From Agromyces bracchium (GTDB taxonomy: Bacteria > Actinomycetota > Actinomycetes > Actinomycetales > Microbacteriaceae): a stretch of DNA of 64,000 nt. Each line of letters begins with the position of its first letter. The stretch's first letter is position 1. The translations under genes and the position numbers were made by a program. Location of the stretch: positions 47,857 to 111,856 of the forward strand of contig NZ_WMLB01000018.1 in assembly GCF_009709675.1 (NCBI RefSeq), given 5' to 3'. Shown here one piece after another: positions 8,239 to 15,936 of this stretch. The notes beneath the pieces are model-generated. The model was given only the letters and a program-made list of their open reading frames with translations. It had not been told where the DNA came from and made no database searches.

Positions 8239-8433
8239 TCAGCGCGAGCGGCGCCGCCGCGCGAGGCCCACCCAGAGCAGTGCGAGCCCGCCGAGCGCGA
8301 CGATCGGACCGATGACGGCCCACATCGTCACGCCGGACATGACCGAGCCGGGGAGCACGCCCATGCCCTGAAGCGTCCAGATCGCGCCGGCCACGGCGAG
8401 CACGGCGCCGAGGATGATCATGAAGAGGTTCAT
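8239..8433 (-). CDS. Small two-helix membrane protein
   Basis: 64 residues, almost all in two hydrophobic segments (MNLFMIILGAVLAVAGAIWTL and MWAVIGPIVALGGLALLWVGL) with a basic C-terminal tail (ARRRRSR), so both ends probably face the cytoplasm. A GGAAGGA ribosome-binding site sits before the ATG. The upstream neighbour on the same strand is lipoamide dehydrogenase, with a palindromic repeat between them. No specific function can be inferred. Confidence 0.8.
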   Translation of the reverse strand: MNLFMIILGAVLAVAGAIWTLQGMGVLPGSVMSGVTMWAVIGPIVALGGLALLWVGLARRRRSR

Positions 8434-8450
8434 CGGTCGTTCCTTCCGCG

Positions 8451-8487
8451 GGCCTCGATACGGGCGCAGGCGCCCTACTCGACCACC
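8451..8487. repeat. Palindromic intergenic repeat, copy B
   Basis: GGCCTCGATACGGGCGC and GCCCTACTCGACCACC form an imperfect hairpin around AGGC. It is the intergenic copy of the element at 3875-3915. This type of REP-like element is widely scattered in Microbacteriaceae genomes. Confidence 0.85.
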
Positions 8488-8493
8488 GAGGAC

Positions 8494-9894
8494 TTACATG
8501 TTGATCATGTGGCCCGTGAGGCCGTGGAACGCCTCCTGCAGCGCCTCCGACAGCGTCGGGTGCGTGTGCACGTTGCGGGCGAGCTCGAGCGCGCCGAGGT
8601 CCCACTTCTGGGCGAGCGTGAGCTCGGGCAGGAGCTCGGAGGCGTCGGGGCCGATGAGGTGGCCGCCGAGCAGCTCGTAGTGGGCCTTGTCGGCGACGAG
8701 CTTGACGAAGCCCACGGGGTCTCCGAGGCCGTTCGCCTTGCCGTTCGCGGTGAACGGGAACTTCGCGACGACCACGTCGTAGCCCTCGTCGCGCGCCTGC
8801 TGCTCGGTGAGGCCGAACGACGCGACCTGCGGCGAGCAGAACGTCGCGCGGGGCATCATCCGGTAATCGCCGAGCTCCATGGTCTCGGCGTCGGCGATGG
8901 TCTCGGCCGCGACGACGCCCTGCGCCTCGGCGACGTGCGCGAGCATGAGCTTCGCGGTCGCGTCGCCGATCGCGTAGATGTGGGGCACGTTCGTACGCAT
9001 GCGCTCGTCGATCGCGATGGCGCCGCGCTCGGTGAGCTGCACACCCGTGGCGTCGAGGCCGAAGCCCTCGACGTTCGGCGCGAAGCCGACCGCCATGAGC
9101 ACCTTGTCGACGACGAGCGAGCCGGGCTGGCCGTCAGCGCCCGTGTAGGTCACGGTGACCTGGCTGCCCTGGTCGGTGACGGTCTCGACCTTCGTCGAGG
9201 TGAGGATCGGGACGCCGAGGTTGCGGTACTGGCGCGTGATCTCCTTCGAGACCTCTGCGTCCTCGTTCGGCAGCGCCCGGTCGAGGAACTCGACGACCGT
9301 GACCTCGACGCCGTAGTTGCGCAGCACGTACGCGAACTCCATGCCGATGGCGCCCGCGCCGACGATCGCGATCGAGCGCGGCAGGTCGCGCGTGAGGATC
9401 TGCGTCTCGTACGTCACGACGTTGTCGGAGAGCTCGACGCCCGGCAGCAGCCGCACCCTCGAGCCGGTCGCGATGATCGCGTTGTCGAAGGTCAGCTGCT
9501 CGACCGTCCCGTCGGCCTTCGCGACGTCGATCGCGTTCGGGCCCGTGAACGAGCCGCGGCCGTCGAACTCGGTGATGCCGTTCTTCTTCATGAGGAAGTG
9601 CACGCCCTTGACGTGCTTCTCCGACACCTGGCGGCTGCGGTCGTACGCGGCGCCGAAGTCGAAGTGCACGTCGCCCGAGATGCCGAAGGTCTGGGCCTGC
9701 GCGTGGAAGATGTGGGCGAGTTCGGCGTTGCGCAGCAGCGCCTTCGAGGGGATGCAGCCGACGTTGAGGCAGACGCCGCCCCAGTACTTCTCCTCGATGA
9801 CGGCGACCTTCCGGCCGAGCTGGGCGGCGCGGATGGCGGCCACGTAGCCGCCCGGACCCGCACCCAGGACGATGACGTCGAAATGGCTGGTCAT
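8494..9894 (-). CDS. lpdA: Dihydrolipoyl dehydrogenase (E3 component)
   Basis: 466 residues. It reoxidises dihydrolipoamide of the 2-oxoacid dehydrogenase complexes with NAD+, using FAD. FAD-binding [17 protein letters not shown] sits near the N-terminus, followed by the redox disulfide in [16 protein letters not shown], the NAD-binding [10 protein letters not shown] near the middle, the second FAD motif YAIGDAT, and the C-terminal [10 protein letters not shown] with the catalytic His-Glu pair. Length is standard. A TAGGCT box seven bases before ATG suggests a leaderless transcript. No dehydrogenase E1 or E2 genes are adjacent, so it is probably a shared E3 subunit. Confidence 0.97.
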   Translation of the reverse strand: MTSHFDVIVLGAGPGGYVAAIRAAQLGRKVAVIEEKYWGGVCLNVGCIPSKALLRNAELAHIFHAQAQTFGISGDVHFDFGAAYDRSRQVSEKHVKGVHFLMKKNGITEFDGRGSFTGPNAIDVAKADGTVEQLTFDNAIIATGSRVRLLPGVELSDNVVTYETQILTRDLPRSIAIVGAGAIGMEFAYVLRNYGVEVTVVEFLDRALPNEDAEVSKEITRQYRNLGVPILTSTKVETVTDQGSQVTVTYTGADGQPGSLVVDKVLMAVGFAPNVEGFGLDATGVQLTERGAIAIDERMRTNVPHIYAIGDATAKLMLAHVAEAQGVVAAETIADAETMELGDYRMMPRATFCSPQVASFGLTEQQARDEGYDVVVAKFPFTANGKANGLGDPVGFVKLVADKAHYELLGGHLIGPDASELLPELTLAQKWDLGALELARNVHTHPTLSEALQEAFHGLTGHMINM

Positions 9895-9901
9895 GGCGCC
9901 C

Positions 9902-9907
9902 AGCCTA
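9902..9907 (-). promoter_or_regulatory. -10 box of lpdA (leaderless type)
   Basis: TAGGCT on the minus strand, seven bases before the lpdA ATG, with no ribosome-binding site between. Confidence 0.5.
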
Positions 9908-10036
9908 GGCGGGGGCCGCCGGATCGGCACGGGTCGGATGCGCACGTTGAGCCCCAGGGCCGGGCGAGGCCTGCCAACGTTCGGCGGGTTCCGGACATCG
10001 CGTTCCGGAGCCCTCGCAGGCGCCGCTCCGGCGACG

Positions 10037-10042
10037 TACCGT
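10037..10042 (+). promoter_or_regulatory. -10 box of the EamA transporter gene (leaderless type)
   Basis: TACCGT exactly six bases before the GTG start at 10049; no ribosome-binding site is visible. This supports the chosen start. Confidence 0.5.
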
Positions 10043-10048
10043 GATCCG

Positions 10049-11056
10049 GTGAGCACCCGCACCACCTCGACCGCACCCGCCGCGAACCGCCCATCGGCCA
10101 CGACGAGCGCCGCCGCCACGGCACCGCGCCGCGGCGGCATCCGCACCTGGGCCCAGTTCCTCGCGGCCGGCCTCGTGTGGGGCGCGAGCTTCCTCTTCAT
10201 GGCGGTGGCGCTCACGGGCATCTCGTTCACCCAGGTCGCCTGGACGCGCACCGTGCTCGGCGGCCTCACGCTCGGCCTCGTGGTGCTGGTCGCCCGGCCG
10301 CGCGTCGAGGGCGGGCCGGTGCTGCCGCGGCAGCCGGTCGTGTGGCTGCACTTCCTCGTCATCGGCGTGCTCGGCTGCGTCATCCCGTTCCTGCTGTTCT
10401 CCTGGGCGCAGCAGAGCGTGACCTCGAGCCTCGCGTCGATCCTCAACGCGACGACGCCGATCATGACGGCGATCATCGCGACCCTCGCGTTCCGCGTCGA
10501 GAAGCTCGACGCATCGCGCTGGCTGGGCGTCCTCGTCGGCATCGGGGGCGTCGTCGTGATCATCGCGCCCTGGCGCTCGGAGCTCGCCGGCAGCCTCGCG
10601 GGCCAGCTCGCGTGCCTCGGCGCGACGGCCTGCTATGGCGTCATGTTCGGCTACACGCGCAAGTTCCTGAGCGGCCGGCCGATCGCGCAGACGACGTTCG
10701 CGTTCCTGCAGGTGGGCATGGGCGCAGCGGTGATGCTGCTCCTCACGCCGCTGCTCGCCGTCGGTCCGGTGCGGCTCGACGCCGCGATCGTCGTGTGCCT
10801 CGCGATCCTCGGCGTCCTCGGCACGGGGCTCGCCTACGTCTGGAACATCGGCGTCATCCGCGACTGGGGCCCGACGAACGCGTCGACCGTCACCTACGTC
10901 ACGCCCGTCGTCGGCGTGGTGCTCGGCGTGCTGGTGCTCAGCGAGCCGCTGTCGTGGAACGAGCCCGTCGGTGCGCTCGTCGTCATGCTCGGCATCCTGC
11001 TGGCGCAGGGTCGGGTGCGGATGCCGCTCGCGCGCCGCTCGGCGACGGCCGCGTGA
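10049..11056 (+). CDS. EamA/DMT-family transporter
   Basis: 335 residues: a short Thr/Ala-rich cytoplasmic head, then ten predicted helices in two EamA repeats (about 40-175 and 190-325). The first repeat starts [19 protein letters not shown] and carries [20 protein letters not shown]; the second ends with [24 protein letters not shown], the usual DMT hallmark. Family members export amino acids or other metabolites; the substrate cannot be read. The GTG start is fixed by the leaderless-type TACCGT box. It is divergent from lpdA. Confidence 0.93.
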   Translation: MSTRTTSTAPAANRPSATTSAAATAPRRGGIRTWAQFLAAGLVWGASFLFMAVALTGISFTQVAWTRTVLGGLTLGLVVLVARPRVEGGPVLPRQPVVWLHFLVIGVLGCVIPFLLFSWAQQSVTSSLASILNATTPIMTAIIATLAFRVEKLDASRWLGVLVGIGGVVVIIAPWRSELAGSLAGQLACLGATACYGVMFGYTRKFLSGRPIAQTTFAFLQVGMGAAVMLLLTPLLAVGPVRLDAAIVVCLAILGVLGTGLAYVWNIGVIRDWGPTNASTVTYVTPVVGVVLGVLVLSEPLSWNEPVGALVVMLGILLAQGRVRMPLARRSATAA

Positions 11057-11150
11057 GGCGGGCGCCCGCGCACGGTCGCGGGCCGCTGCTCCCCGCCCGA
11101 TGACCGACGGGGCCCTGTGCAGCCGCCGCTCGATGTGATGGGGTGAGCAG

Positions 11151-12578
11151 GTGACGAGCGCCTCGCAGCCCGCCCCCGGCCCCACCGCCGACGCGACCTC
11201 CTCCGCGGCCGAACTCGCGGCGGCGTACCGCGCGGGCGCGGCCACGCCCGAGGCGGTCGCCGACGACGCGCTCACCCGTATCGCGCGGCTCGAGCCGGTC
11301 GTGAACGCGTTCTCCGATCACGATCCGGGCCAGGTGCGAGCGGATGCCGCGGCGAGCGCCGAACGGTTCCGGCGCGGTGCGCCGCTCGGCCGGCTCGACG
11401 GCGTGCCGGTCACGGTCAAGGAGAACATGCTGCGCGCCGGCGTCCCGGCGCGGTCGGGCTCCGCGGCATCCGCCCCGGTCGTGCCCGACGCCGACTCGCC
11501 GATCGTCGCCCGCCTGCGTGAGGCGGGCGCGATCATCCTGGGCTCGACGACGATGCCCGACTGGGGCATGCTCTCGTCGGGCGTCTCGAGCCTGCACGGC
11601 ATCACGCGGAGCCCGCTCGACCCGGCGCTCACGGTCGGCGGATCGAGCGCCGGAGCCGGCGCGGCCGCCGCCGCAGGCCTCGGACCGATCCACCTGGGCA
11701 CCGACATCGGCGGCTCGATCCGGTTCCCGGCGGCGTGGCTCGGCCTCGTCGGGCTGAAGCCGAGCGCGGGGCGCGTGCCGATCGACCCGCCCTACCTCGG
11801 CCGAGCCGGCGGCCCGATCGGGCGCCGTGTCGCAGACCTGGCCGCGGCGATGGCGGTCGTCTCGCGGCCCGACGTGCGCGATCACACGTCGCTGCCGTAC
11901 GAGGAGCTCGACTGGTCGGATCCGGGGCTCGACGTGCGAGGCCTCCGGATCGCCGTGCACACCGACGCGGGGGCGGGGTTGCCCGTCGACCCCGAGATCG
12001 CCGCCGCGGTGCGCGCGGCCGCGGAGCGGTTCGCCGAGGCCGGCGCGGAGGTCGTCGAGTTCGCGCCGGTCCTCGACGACGGCCTGCTCGGGCAGGTCGA
12101 CCGGTTCTGGCGTGTGCGGTTCCGGCGCACGTACGACGAACTGTCTCCGGAGGCCCGCGACCGCGTGCTGCCGTACATCGCGCGCTGGGTCTCACCCGGC
12201 GGCGGCGTCTCGGGCGTCGACGCGCTCGCCGCCTACGACGGCATCGGCGAGCTCCGGCACCGCACGGTGCTCGCGACCGCGCCGTTCGACGCGGTGCTCT
12301 CGCCGGTCGCGCCCATGGCGGCGTTCCCCGCCGAGCGGCCGATGCCATGGGGCGAGGAGGACCTCGGGATGGCGCACATCGCGTTCACGCTCCCGTACAA
12401 CATGTCGGGCCAGCCCGCCGCGAGCATCAACGCCGGCGTCACGGCCGACGGGCGCGCGATCGCGCTGCAGATCGCCGGCCCGCGCTTCGCGGACCTGCGG
12501 GTGCTCGCGCTCGCCGCGTGGTGGGAGCGCGAGCGGCCGGCGGATGCCGCGGTGCCGGCCGTGCCCGAGGAGTCTTGA
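11151..12578 (+). CDS. Amidase-signature family amidase
   Basis: 475 residues of the amidase signature family, hydrolysing carboxamides through a Ser-cisSer-Lys triad. All three residues are present: K90 in GVPVTVKEN, S165 in TVGGSSAGAG and the nucleophile S189 in GTDIGGSIRFPA. The usual GGSSGG is GGSSAG here. The C-terminal segment FTLPYNMSGQPAASINAG is typical of non-GatA family members; no gatB or gatC is nearby, so it is unlikely to be the tRNA amidotransferase. The substrate is unknown. The stop overlaps the -35 hexamer of the next operon. Confidence 0.92.
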   Translation: MTSASQPAPGPTADATSSAAELAAAYRAGAATPEAVADDALTRIARLEPVVNAFSDHDPGQVRADAAASAERFRRGAPLGRLDGVPVTVKENMLRAGVPARSGSAASAPVVPDADSPIVARLREAGAIILGSTTMPDWGMLSSGVSSLHGITRSPLDPALTVGGSSAGAGAAAAAGLGPIHLGTDIGGSIRFPAAWLGLVGLKPSAGRVPIDPPYLGRAGGPIGRRVADLAAAMAVVSRPDVRDHTSLPYEELDWSDPGLDVRGLRIAVHTDAGAGLPVDPEIAAAVRAAAERFAEAGAEVVEFAPVLDDGLLGQVDRFWRVRFRRTYDELSPEARDRVLPYIARWVSPGGGVSGVDALAAYDGIGELRHRTVLATAPFDAVLSPVAPMAAFPAERPMPWGEEDLGMAHIAFTLPYNMSGQPAASINAGVTADGRAIALQIAGPRFADLRVLALAAWWERERPADAAVPAVPEES

Positions 12579-12625
12579 CATCCGCTCGGCAACATGGTTG
12601 GTTAATTACTGAAGTAACTAACCAA
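12575..12625 (+). promoter_or_regulatory. Promoter and 28-bp operator of the GntR-ABC operon
   Basis: A TTGACA -35 (12575-12580) overlaps the amidase stop. Downstream lies TTGGTTAATTACT, two central bases and AGTAACTAACCAA (12598-12625): a palindrome with 13-base arms and one mismatch, AT-rich against its surroundings. It covers the expected -10 region, so binding would block transcription. YtrA-type GntR proteins bind such sites to repress their own operon. Confidence 0.8.
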
Positions 12626-12644
12626 TGAACCGAAGCGAGGTGCC

Positions 12645-13004
12645 GTGGACGAATCCCGGCCGATCTTCCTGCAGGTCGCGGAGCAGATCGAGAACGACAT
12701 CGTCGACGGCCACGTCGCCGAGGATGCCGCGATCCCGTCGATCAACGAACTCGCCGCGTTCCACCGCATCAACCCCGCGACCGCGCTCAAGGGCGTGAAC
12801 CGACTCGTCGAGCAGGGGCTCGTGGCCAAGCGCCGCGGGGTCGGCATGTTCGTCGTGCCGGGCGCGCGCGAGCGGCTCATCGAACGTCGCCGCGCCGAGT
12901 TCGCGGCCGAGTACCTCCGACCGCTCATCGTCGAGGCCGCCAAGCTCGGCATCGGCGTCGACGAGCTCGCGGGCATGGTCCGCGAGGAAAGGATCCTGAC
13001 ATGA
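12645..13004 (+). CDS. GntR-family regulator, YtrA subfamily
   Basis: 119 residues: a winged-helix domain (about 1-75; PIFLQVAEQIENDIVDG, IPSINELAAFHRINPATALKG, LVEQGLVAKRRGVGMFVV) and a short C-terminal dimerisation helix pair without a ligand-binding domain, which defines the YtrA type. Such proteins repress an ABC transporter operon of which they are the first gene. The GTG start is preceded by GAAGCGAGG. The stop overlaps the ATPase ATG (ATGA). The operator at 12598-12625 lies just upstream. Confidence 0.94.
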   Translation: MDESRPIFLQVAEQIENDIVDGHVAEDAAIPSINELAAFHRINPATALKGVNRLVEQGLVAKRRGVGMFVVPGARERLIERRRAEFAAEYLRPLIVEAAKLGIGVDELAGMVREERILT

Positions 13005-13906
13005 CCACCACCGTCGTCCGTGCGCGCGGGCTCACCAAGCGCTACGGATCGTTCACCGCGATCGACGGCATCGACCTCTCGCTCGAGGAGGGCCGCATCT
13101 ACGGCCTGCTGGGTCGCAACGGCGCCGGCAAGACGACCGTGATGCAGCTGCTCACCGGGCAGATCTTCGCGAACGGCGGCGAGCTCGAGGTCTTCGGCCG
13201 TCAGCCGGCCGAGCACGCCGACGTCCTCCGCCGCATGTGCTTCATCGCGGAGGCCCAGCGCTACCCCGAGGACTTCACGCCGGCGCACGTCTTCCGTGCC
13301 GCGCCGTGGTTCTTCGAGCACTGGGATGCGGAGTTCGCAGAGCGGCTCATCGCCGACTTCCGGCTGCCGGTGAAGCGCCGCATCAAGAAGCTCAGCCGCG
13401 GGCAGCTGTCCGCCGTCGGGGTCATCGTCGGTCTCGCGTCGCGCGCCCCGCTGACGTTCTTCGACGAGCCGTACCTCGGCCTCGACGCCGTCGCGCGCCA
13501 CATCTTCTACGACCGGCTGCTCGAGGACTACGCGGCACACCCGCGCACCGTCGTGCTCTCGACGCACCTGATCGACGAGGTCGCGAACCTGCTCGAGCAC
13601 GTGATCCTCATCGACCAGGGGCGGATCCTGCTCGACCGCGACGCCGAGGAGGTGCGGGGCAGCGCGACGACGGTCGCCGGTGCCCGCGCCGCCGTCGAGC
13701 AGTTCGTCGCCGGCCGACCGGTGATCGGGCGCGAGGGCATCGGCGGGCTCGCATCCGTCACGGTCGACGGCCGCCTCGACCACGACGAGCGCGTCCGGGC
13801 GGCCGAACTCGGCCTCGAGCTCGCGCCCGTCTCGCTCCAGCAGCTCATCGTCCACCTGACCGGCGCCGAACTCGCCGAGTCGACCGAGAAGGAGGTCGCG
13901 GCATGA
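13001..13906 (+). CDS. ABC transporter ATP-binding protein
   Basis: 301 residues. Walker A is GRNGAGKTTV, the Q-loop region QLLTGQIF follows, the signature is LSRGQLSAVGV (a variant of LSGGQ), Walker B is LTFFDEPYLGLD, and the switch His is in STHLIDE. A C-terminal extension of about 80 residues follows the ATPase core. With the GntR regulator before it and one permease after it, this is a two-component exporter of the kind induced by cell-envelope-active compounds. Both ends overlap neighbours by four bases. Confidence 0.95.
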   Translation: MTTTVVRARGLTKRYGSFTAIDGIDLSLEEGRIYGLLGRNGAGKTTVMQLLTGQIFANGGELEVFGRQPAEHADVLRRMCFIAEAQRYPEDFTPAHVFRAAPWFFEHWDAEFAERLIADFRLPVKRRIKKLSRGQLSAVGVIVGLASRAPLTFFDEPYLGLDAVARHIFYDRLLEDYAAHPRTVVLSTHLIDEVANLLEHVILIDQGRILLDRDAEEVRGSATTVAGARAAVEQFVAGRPVIGREGIGGLASVTVDGRLDHDERVRAAELGLELAPVSLQQLIVHLTGAELAESTEKEVAA

Positions 13907-14688
13907 CCGCCACCGCCAGCGCCACCGATTCCGCCCGCGCGCGGGCGACCGACGCGCCGAGCCGCGTGCGGCCGAACGAGATCCTGCGCATCGTGCGCCT
14001 GCACACGGTCAACCCGGCCATCTTCTTCGGCGTGCCGTGGATGATCCTCGGCGGCGCCTGGGCGGTCACGATGATCATCGCGCTCATCATCCAGGGCGCG
14101 GCGGGCCCGCTCGACCAGGCCGAGACCGGCTTCGAGTACAGCTGGGCCGTGCTCTCGCCGCAGTGGTACCTCATCGTCGTCGGCGTCCAGGCCGTGTCGT
14201 ACACGTTCCCGTTCGCACTCGGCTTCGGCGCGACCCGGCGCGACTACTGGCTGGGCACCGGGCTGATGTTCGCCATCGTCTCGGTGCTGAACGCCGCGGC
14301 GATCGCGACGCTGCTGCTCATCGAACGGGCGACGAACGGCTGGGGGATCGGCGCCGGCATGTTCGACGCGCTCTGGTACGTCGGGGCCGACTGGGCAACG
14401 GCGTTCTACAGCACCTTCGCGCTCCAGCTCCTCGTGCTCTTCATCGGGGCGGGCATCACGACCGTGTTCATGCGCTGGCGCATGAAGGGCATGATGACCG
14501 TGCTCTTCGGCGGCGTGGCCCTGATCCTCGCGATCATCGCGGTGCTCACCTTCACCGAGGCGTGGGAGGCGCTCGGCGCCTGGCTGGCGTCGATCGGAGT
14601 CGTCGGGGTGTTCACGCTCGTGCTGGCGAAGGCCCTGCTCTGGGCGGTGGCGGGCCTGCTCGTGATCCGGCGGGCGACGCCGCGGTAG
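13903..14688 (+). CDS. ABC transporter permease
   Basis: 261 residues with about six membrane helices: AIFFGVPWMILGGAWAVTMII, a long extracellular loop (about 65-90), YLIVVGVQAVSYTFPFALGF, LGTGLMFAIVSVLNAAAIATLL, FALQLLVLFIGAGITTVF, VLFGGVALILAIIAVLTF and a final helix. It starts within the ATPase stop (ATGA overlap) and is the last gene of the GntR operon, followed by a hairpin. The transported compound is unknown; the operon type suggests export or protection from a surface-active agent. Confidence 0.92.
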   Translation: MTATASATDSARARATDAPSRVRPNEILRIVRLHTVNPAIFFGVPWMILGGAWAVTMIIALIIQGAAGPLDQAETGFEYSWAVLSPQWYLIVVGVQAVSYTFPFALGFGATRRDYWLGTGLMFAIVSVLNAAAIATLLLIERATNGWGIGAGMFDALWYVGADWATAFYSTFALQLLVLFIGAGITTVFMRWRMKGMMTVLFGGVALILAIIAVLTFTEAWEALGAWLASIGVVGVFTLVLAKALLWAVAGLLVIRRATPR

Positions 14689-14704
14689 GGGGCCGCGGCG
14701 TCCC

Positions 14705-14740
14705 GAGGGCGCGGCATCCGACGCGGATGTCGCGCCCTTC
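14705..14740 (+). terminator. Terminator of the GntR-ABC operon
   Basis: GAGGGCGCGGCATCCG (14705-14720) pairs with CGGATGTCGCGCCCTTC (14724-14740) across a three-base loop. It separates the ABC operon from the copper operon. Confidence 0.75.
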
Positions 14741-14763
14741 GTGATTCGCGCCGTCGAACCGGA

Positions 14764-14819
14764 ATACCCATATAGGGTATCACGTTCGACTTGGAAGAGG
14801 TACCCCATCGGGGTACCCT
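14764..14819 (+). promoter_or_regulatory. Copper-operon control region with two CsoR-like palindromes
   Basis: ATACCCATATAGGGTAT (14764-14780; arms of six) and GTACCCCATCGGGGTAC (14800-14816; arms of seven) have the TACCC/GGGTA form of CsoR operators. A promoter TTGGAA (14791-14796), 17 bases, TACCCT (14814-14819) would hold the second palindrome in its spacer. No csoR gene is in the window. Confidence 0.75.
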
Positions 14820-14852
14820 CGAACACGATCCGATCCAGATGAGGAGAACTCC

Positions 14853-15062
14853 ATGACCGAGCGCGAGTACCAGGTGACCGGGATGACGTGCGGGCACTGC
14901 GAGCTGTCGGTGCGCGAAGAGGTCGAGCAGGTGTCGGGCGTGACCGGCATCCGCGTCTCGGCCGCCGCCGGCACCCTGACCCTCTCGGCCCCCGCCGACC
15001 TCGACGACTCCGGCGTGATCGCCGCCGTCGAGGAGGCCGGATATTCCGCCGTGCGCGTCTAG
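14853..15062 (+). CDS. copZ: Copper chaperone (heavy-metal-associated domain protein)
   Basis: 69 residues, one HMA domain with the metal-binding GMTCGHC motif (C13, C16) and the usual beta-alpha-beta pattern. CopZ-type chaperones carry Cu(I) in the cytoplasm to the CopA pump. It has a GAGGAG ribosome-binding site and is the first gene of copZ, a histidine-rich gene and copA, behind CsoR-like sites, so copper induction is likely. Confidence 0.96.
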   Translation: MTEREYQVTGMTCGHCELSVREEVEQVSGVTGIRVSAAAGTLTLSAPADLDDSGVIAAVEEAGYSAVRV

Positions 15063-15084
15063 GCGCTCGTACGAGGAGGATCCG

Positions 15085-15936
15085 ATGGACCACCAGCACT
15101 CCGGGCACGGCGACCACGCCGCTGCCGCGGCATCCGCCGACGACCTGCGCGGTCTCGCGGTCTCGCACCGGGGCATCACCCTCTCCGGCCTCGCCGCGCC
15201 CGCCCGGGCGGGCGAGGCGGGCGAGATCTCGTTCACCCTGACGGATGCCTCGGGGGCCGCGGTCACCGAGGTCGAGATCTCGCACGACCGGCCGCTCCAC
15301 CTCATCGTGGTGCGCACCGATGGCGCGCACTTCCGGCACGTCCACCCCGAGTTGGGCGACGACGGCACGTGGCGCATCCCGTACACGTTCGACGCCGCGG
15401 GCGCGCACCGCGTGTTCGCCGACGTCACGCCGTCGGCGCTCGGCGAGACGATCACGCTGACGAGCACCATCGAGGTGGCGGGCGAGTTCCGCCCCGAGCC
15501 GCGCGTCGCCGACCTCACGACCTCGACCGTCGAGGGCCTCGACGTCGACCTCTCCGGTGCGCTCGTCGCCGGCACGCCGAGCGAGCTCGTCTTCACCGTC
15601 ACCCGCGACGGCGAGCCCGTGACCGCGCTCGAGCCGTACCTCGGCGCCTACGGGCACCTCATCGCACTGCGGCAGGGCGACCTCGCCTACCTGCATGTGC
15701 ACCCCATGGGCGAGCCCGGCGACGGCGTCACCGAGCCCGGGCCCGAGATCGCCTTCATGGCGATCGCGCCGACGGCCGGCCGCTACCTGCTCTACCTCGA
15801 CCTCAAGGAGGGCGGCGTCGTCCGCTCGATCCCGTTCGTCGTCACCGCGACCGCGCCGACGGCGGACGAAGGGGCGGCGGATGCCGCGCGCGCCGGCGCG
15901 CACGGCGCCGGCCCGCACGGCGGAGGTCACCGGTGA
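15085..15936 (+). CDS. Histidine-rich protein of the copper operon, unknown function
   Basis: 283 residues with His-rich ends: the N-terminus has HQHSGHGDH, the C-terminus [12 protein letters not shown]. The middle is beta-rich and contains two similar blocks, [21 protein letters not shown] (about 72-92) and [26 protein letters not shown] (about 186-211), each ending in HVHP. That looks like an internal duplication of a fold presenting metal-binding histidines. No signal peptide or membrane segment is seen, so it is probably cytoplasmic. Relatives are found in actinobacterial copper loci. A copper-storing or buffering role is inference. It is coupled to copA by a GTGA overlap. Confidence 0.85.
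   Translation: MDHQHSGHGDHAAAAASADDLRGLAVSHRGITLSGLAAPARAGEAGEISFTLTDASGAAVTEVEISHDRPLHLIVVRTDGAHFRHVHPELGDDGTWRIPYTFDAAGAHRVFADVTPSALGETITLTSTIEVAGEFRPEPRVADLTTSTVEGLDVDLSGALVAGTPSELVFTVTRDGEPVTALEPYLGAYGHLIALRQGDLAYLHVHPMGEPGDGVTEPGPEIAFMAIAPTAGRYLLYLDLKEGGVVRSIPFVVTATAPTADEGAADAARAGAHGAGPHGGGHR

Noticed and set aside
11151..12578. Amidase as glutamyl-tRNA amidotransferase subunit GatA
   Set aside because: No gatB or gatC neighbours, GGSSAG instead of GGSSGGS, and a C-terminal region unlike GatA.
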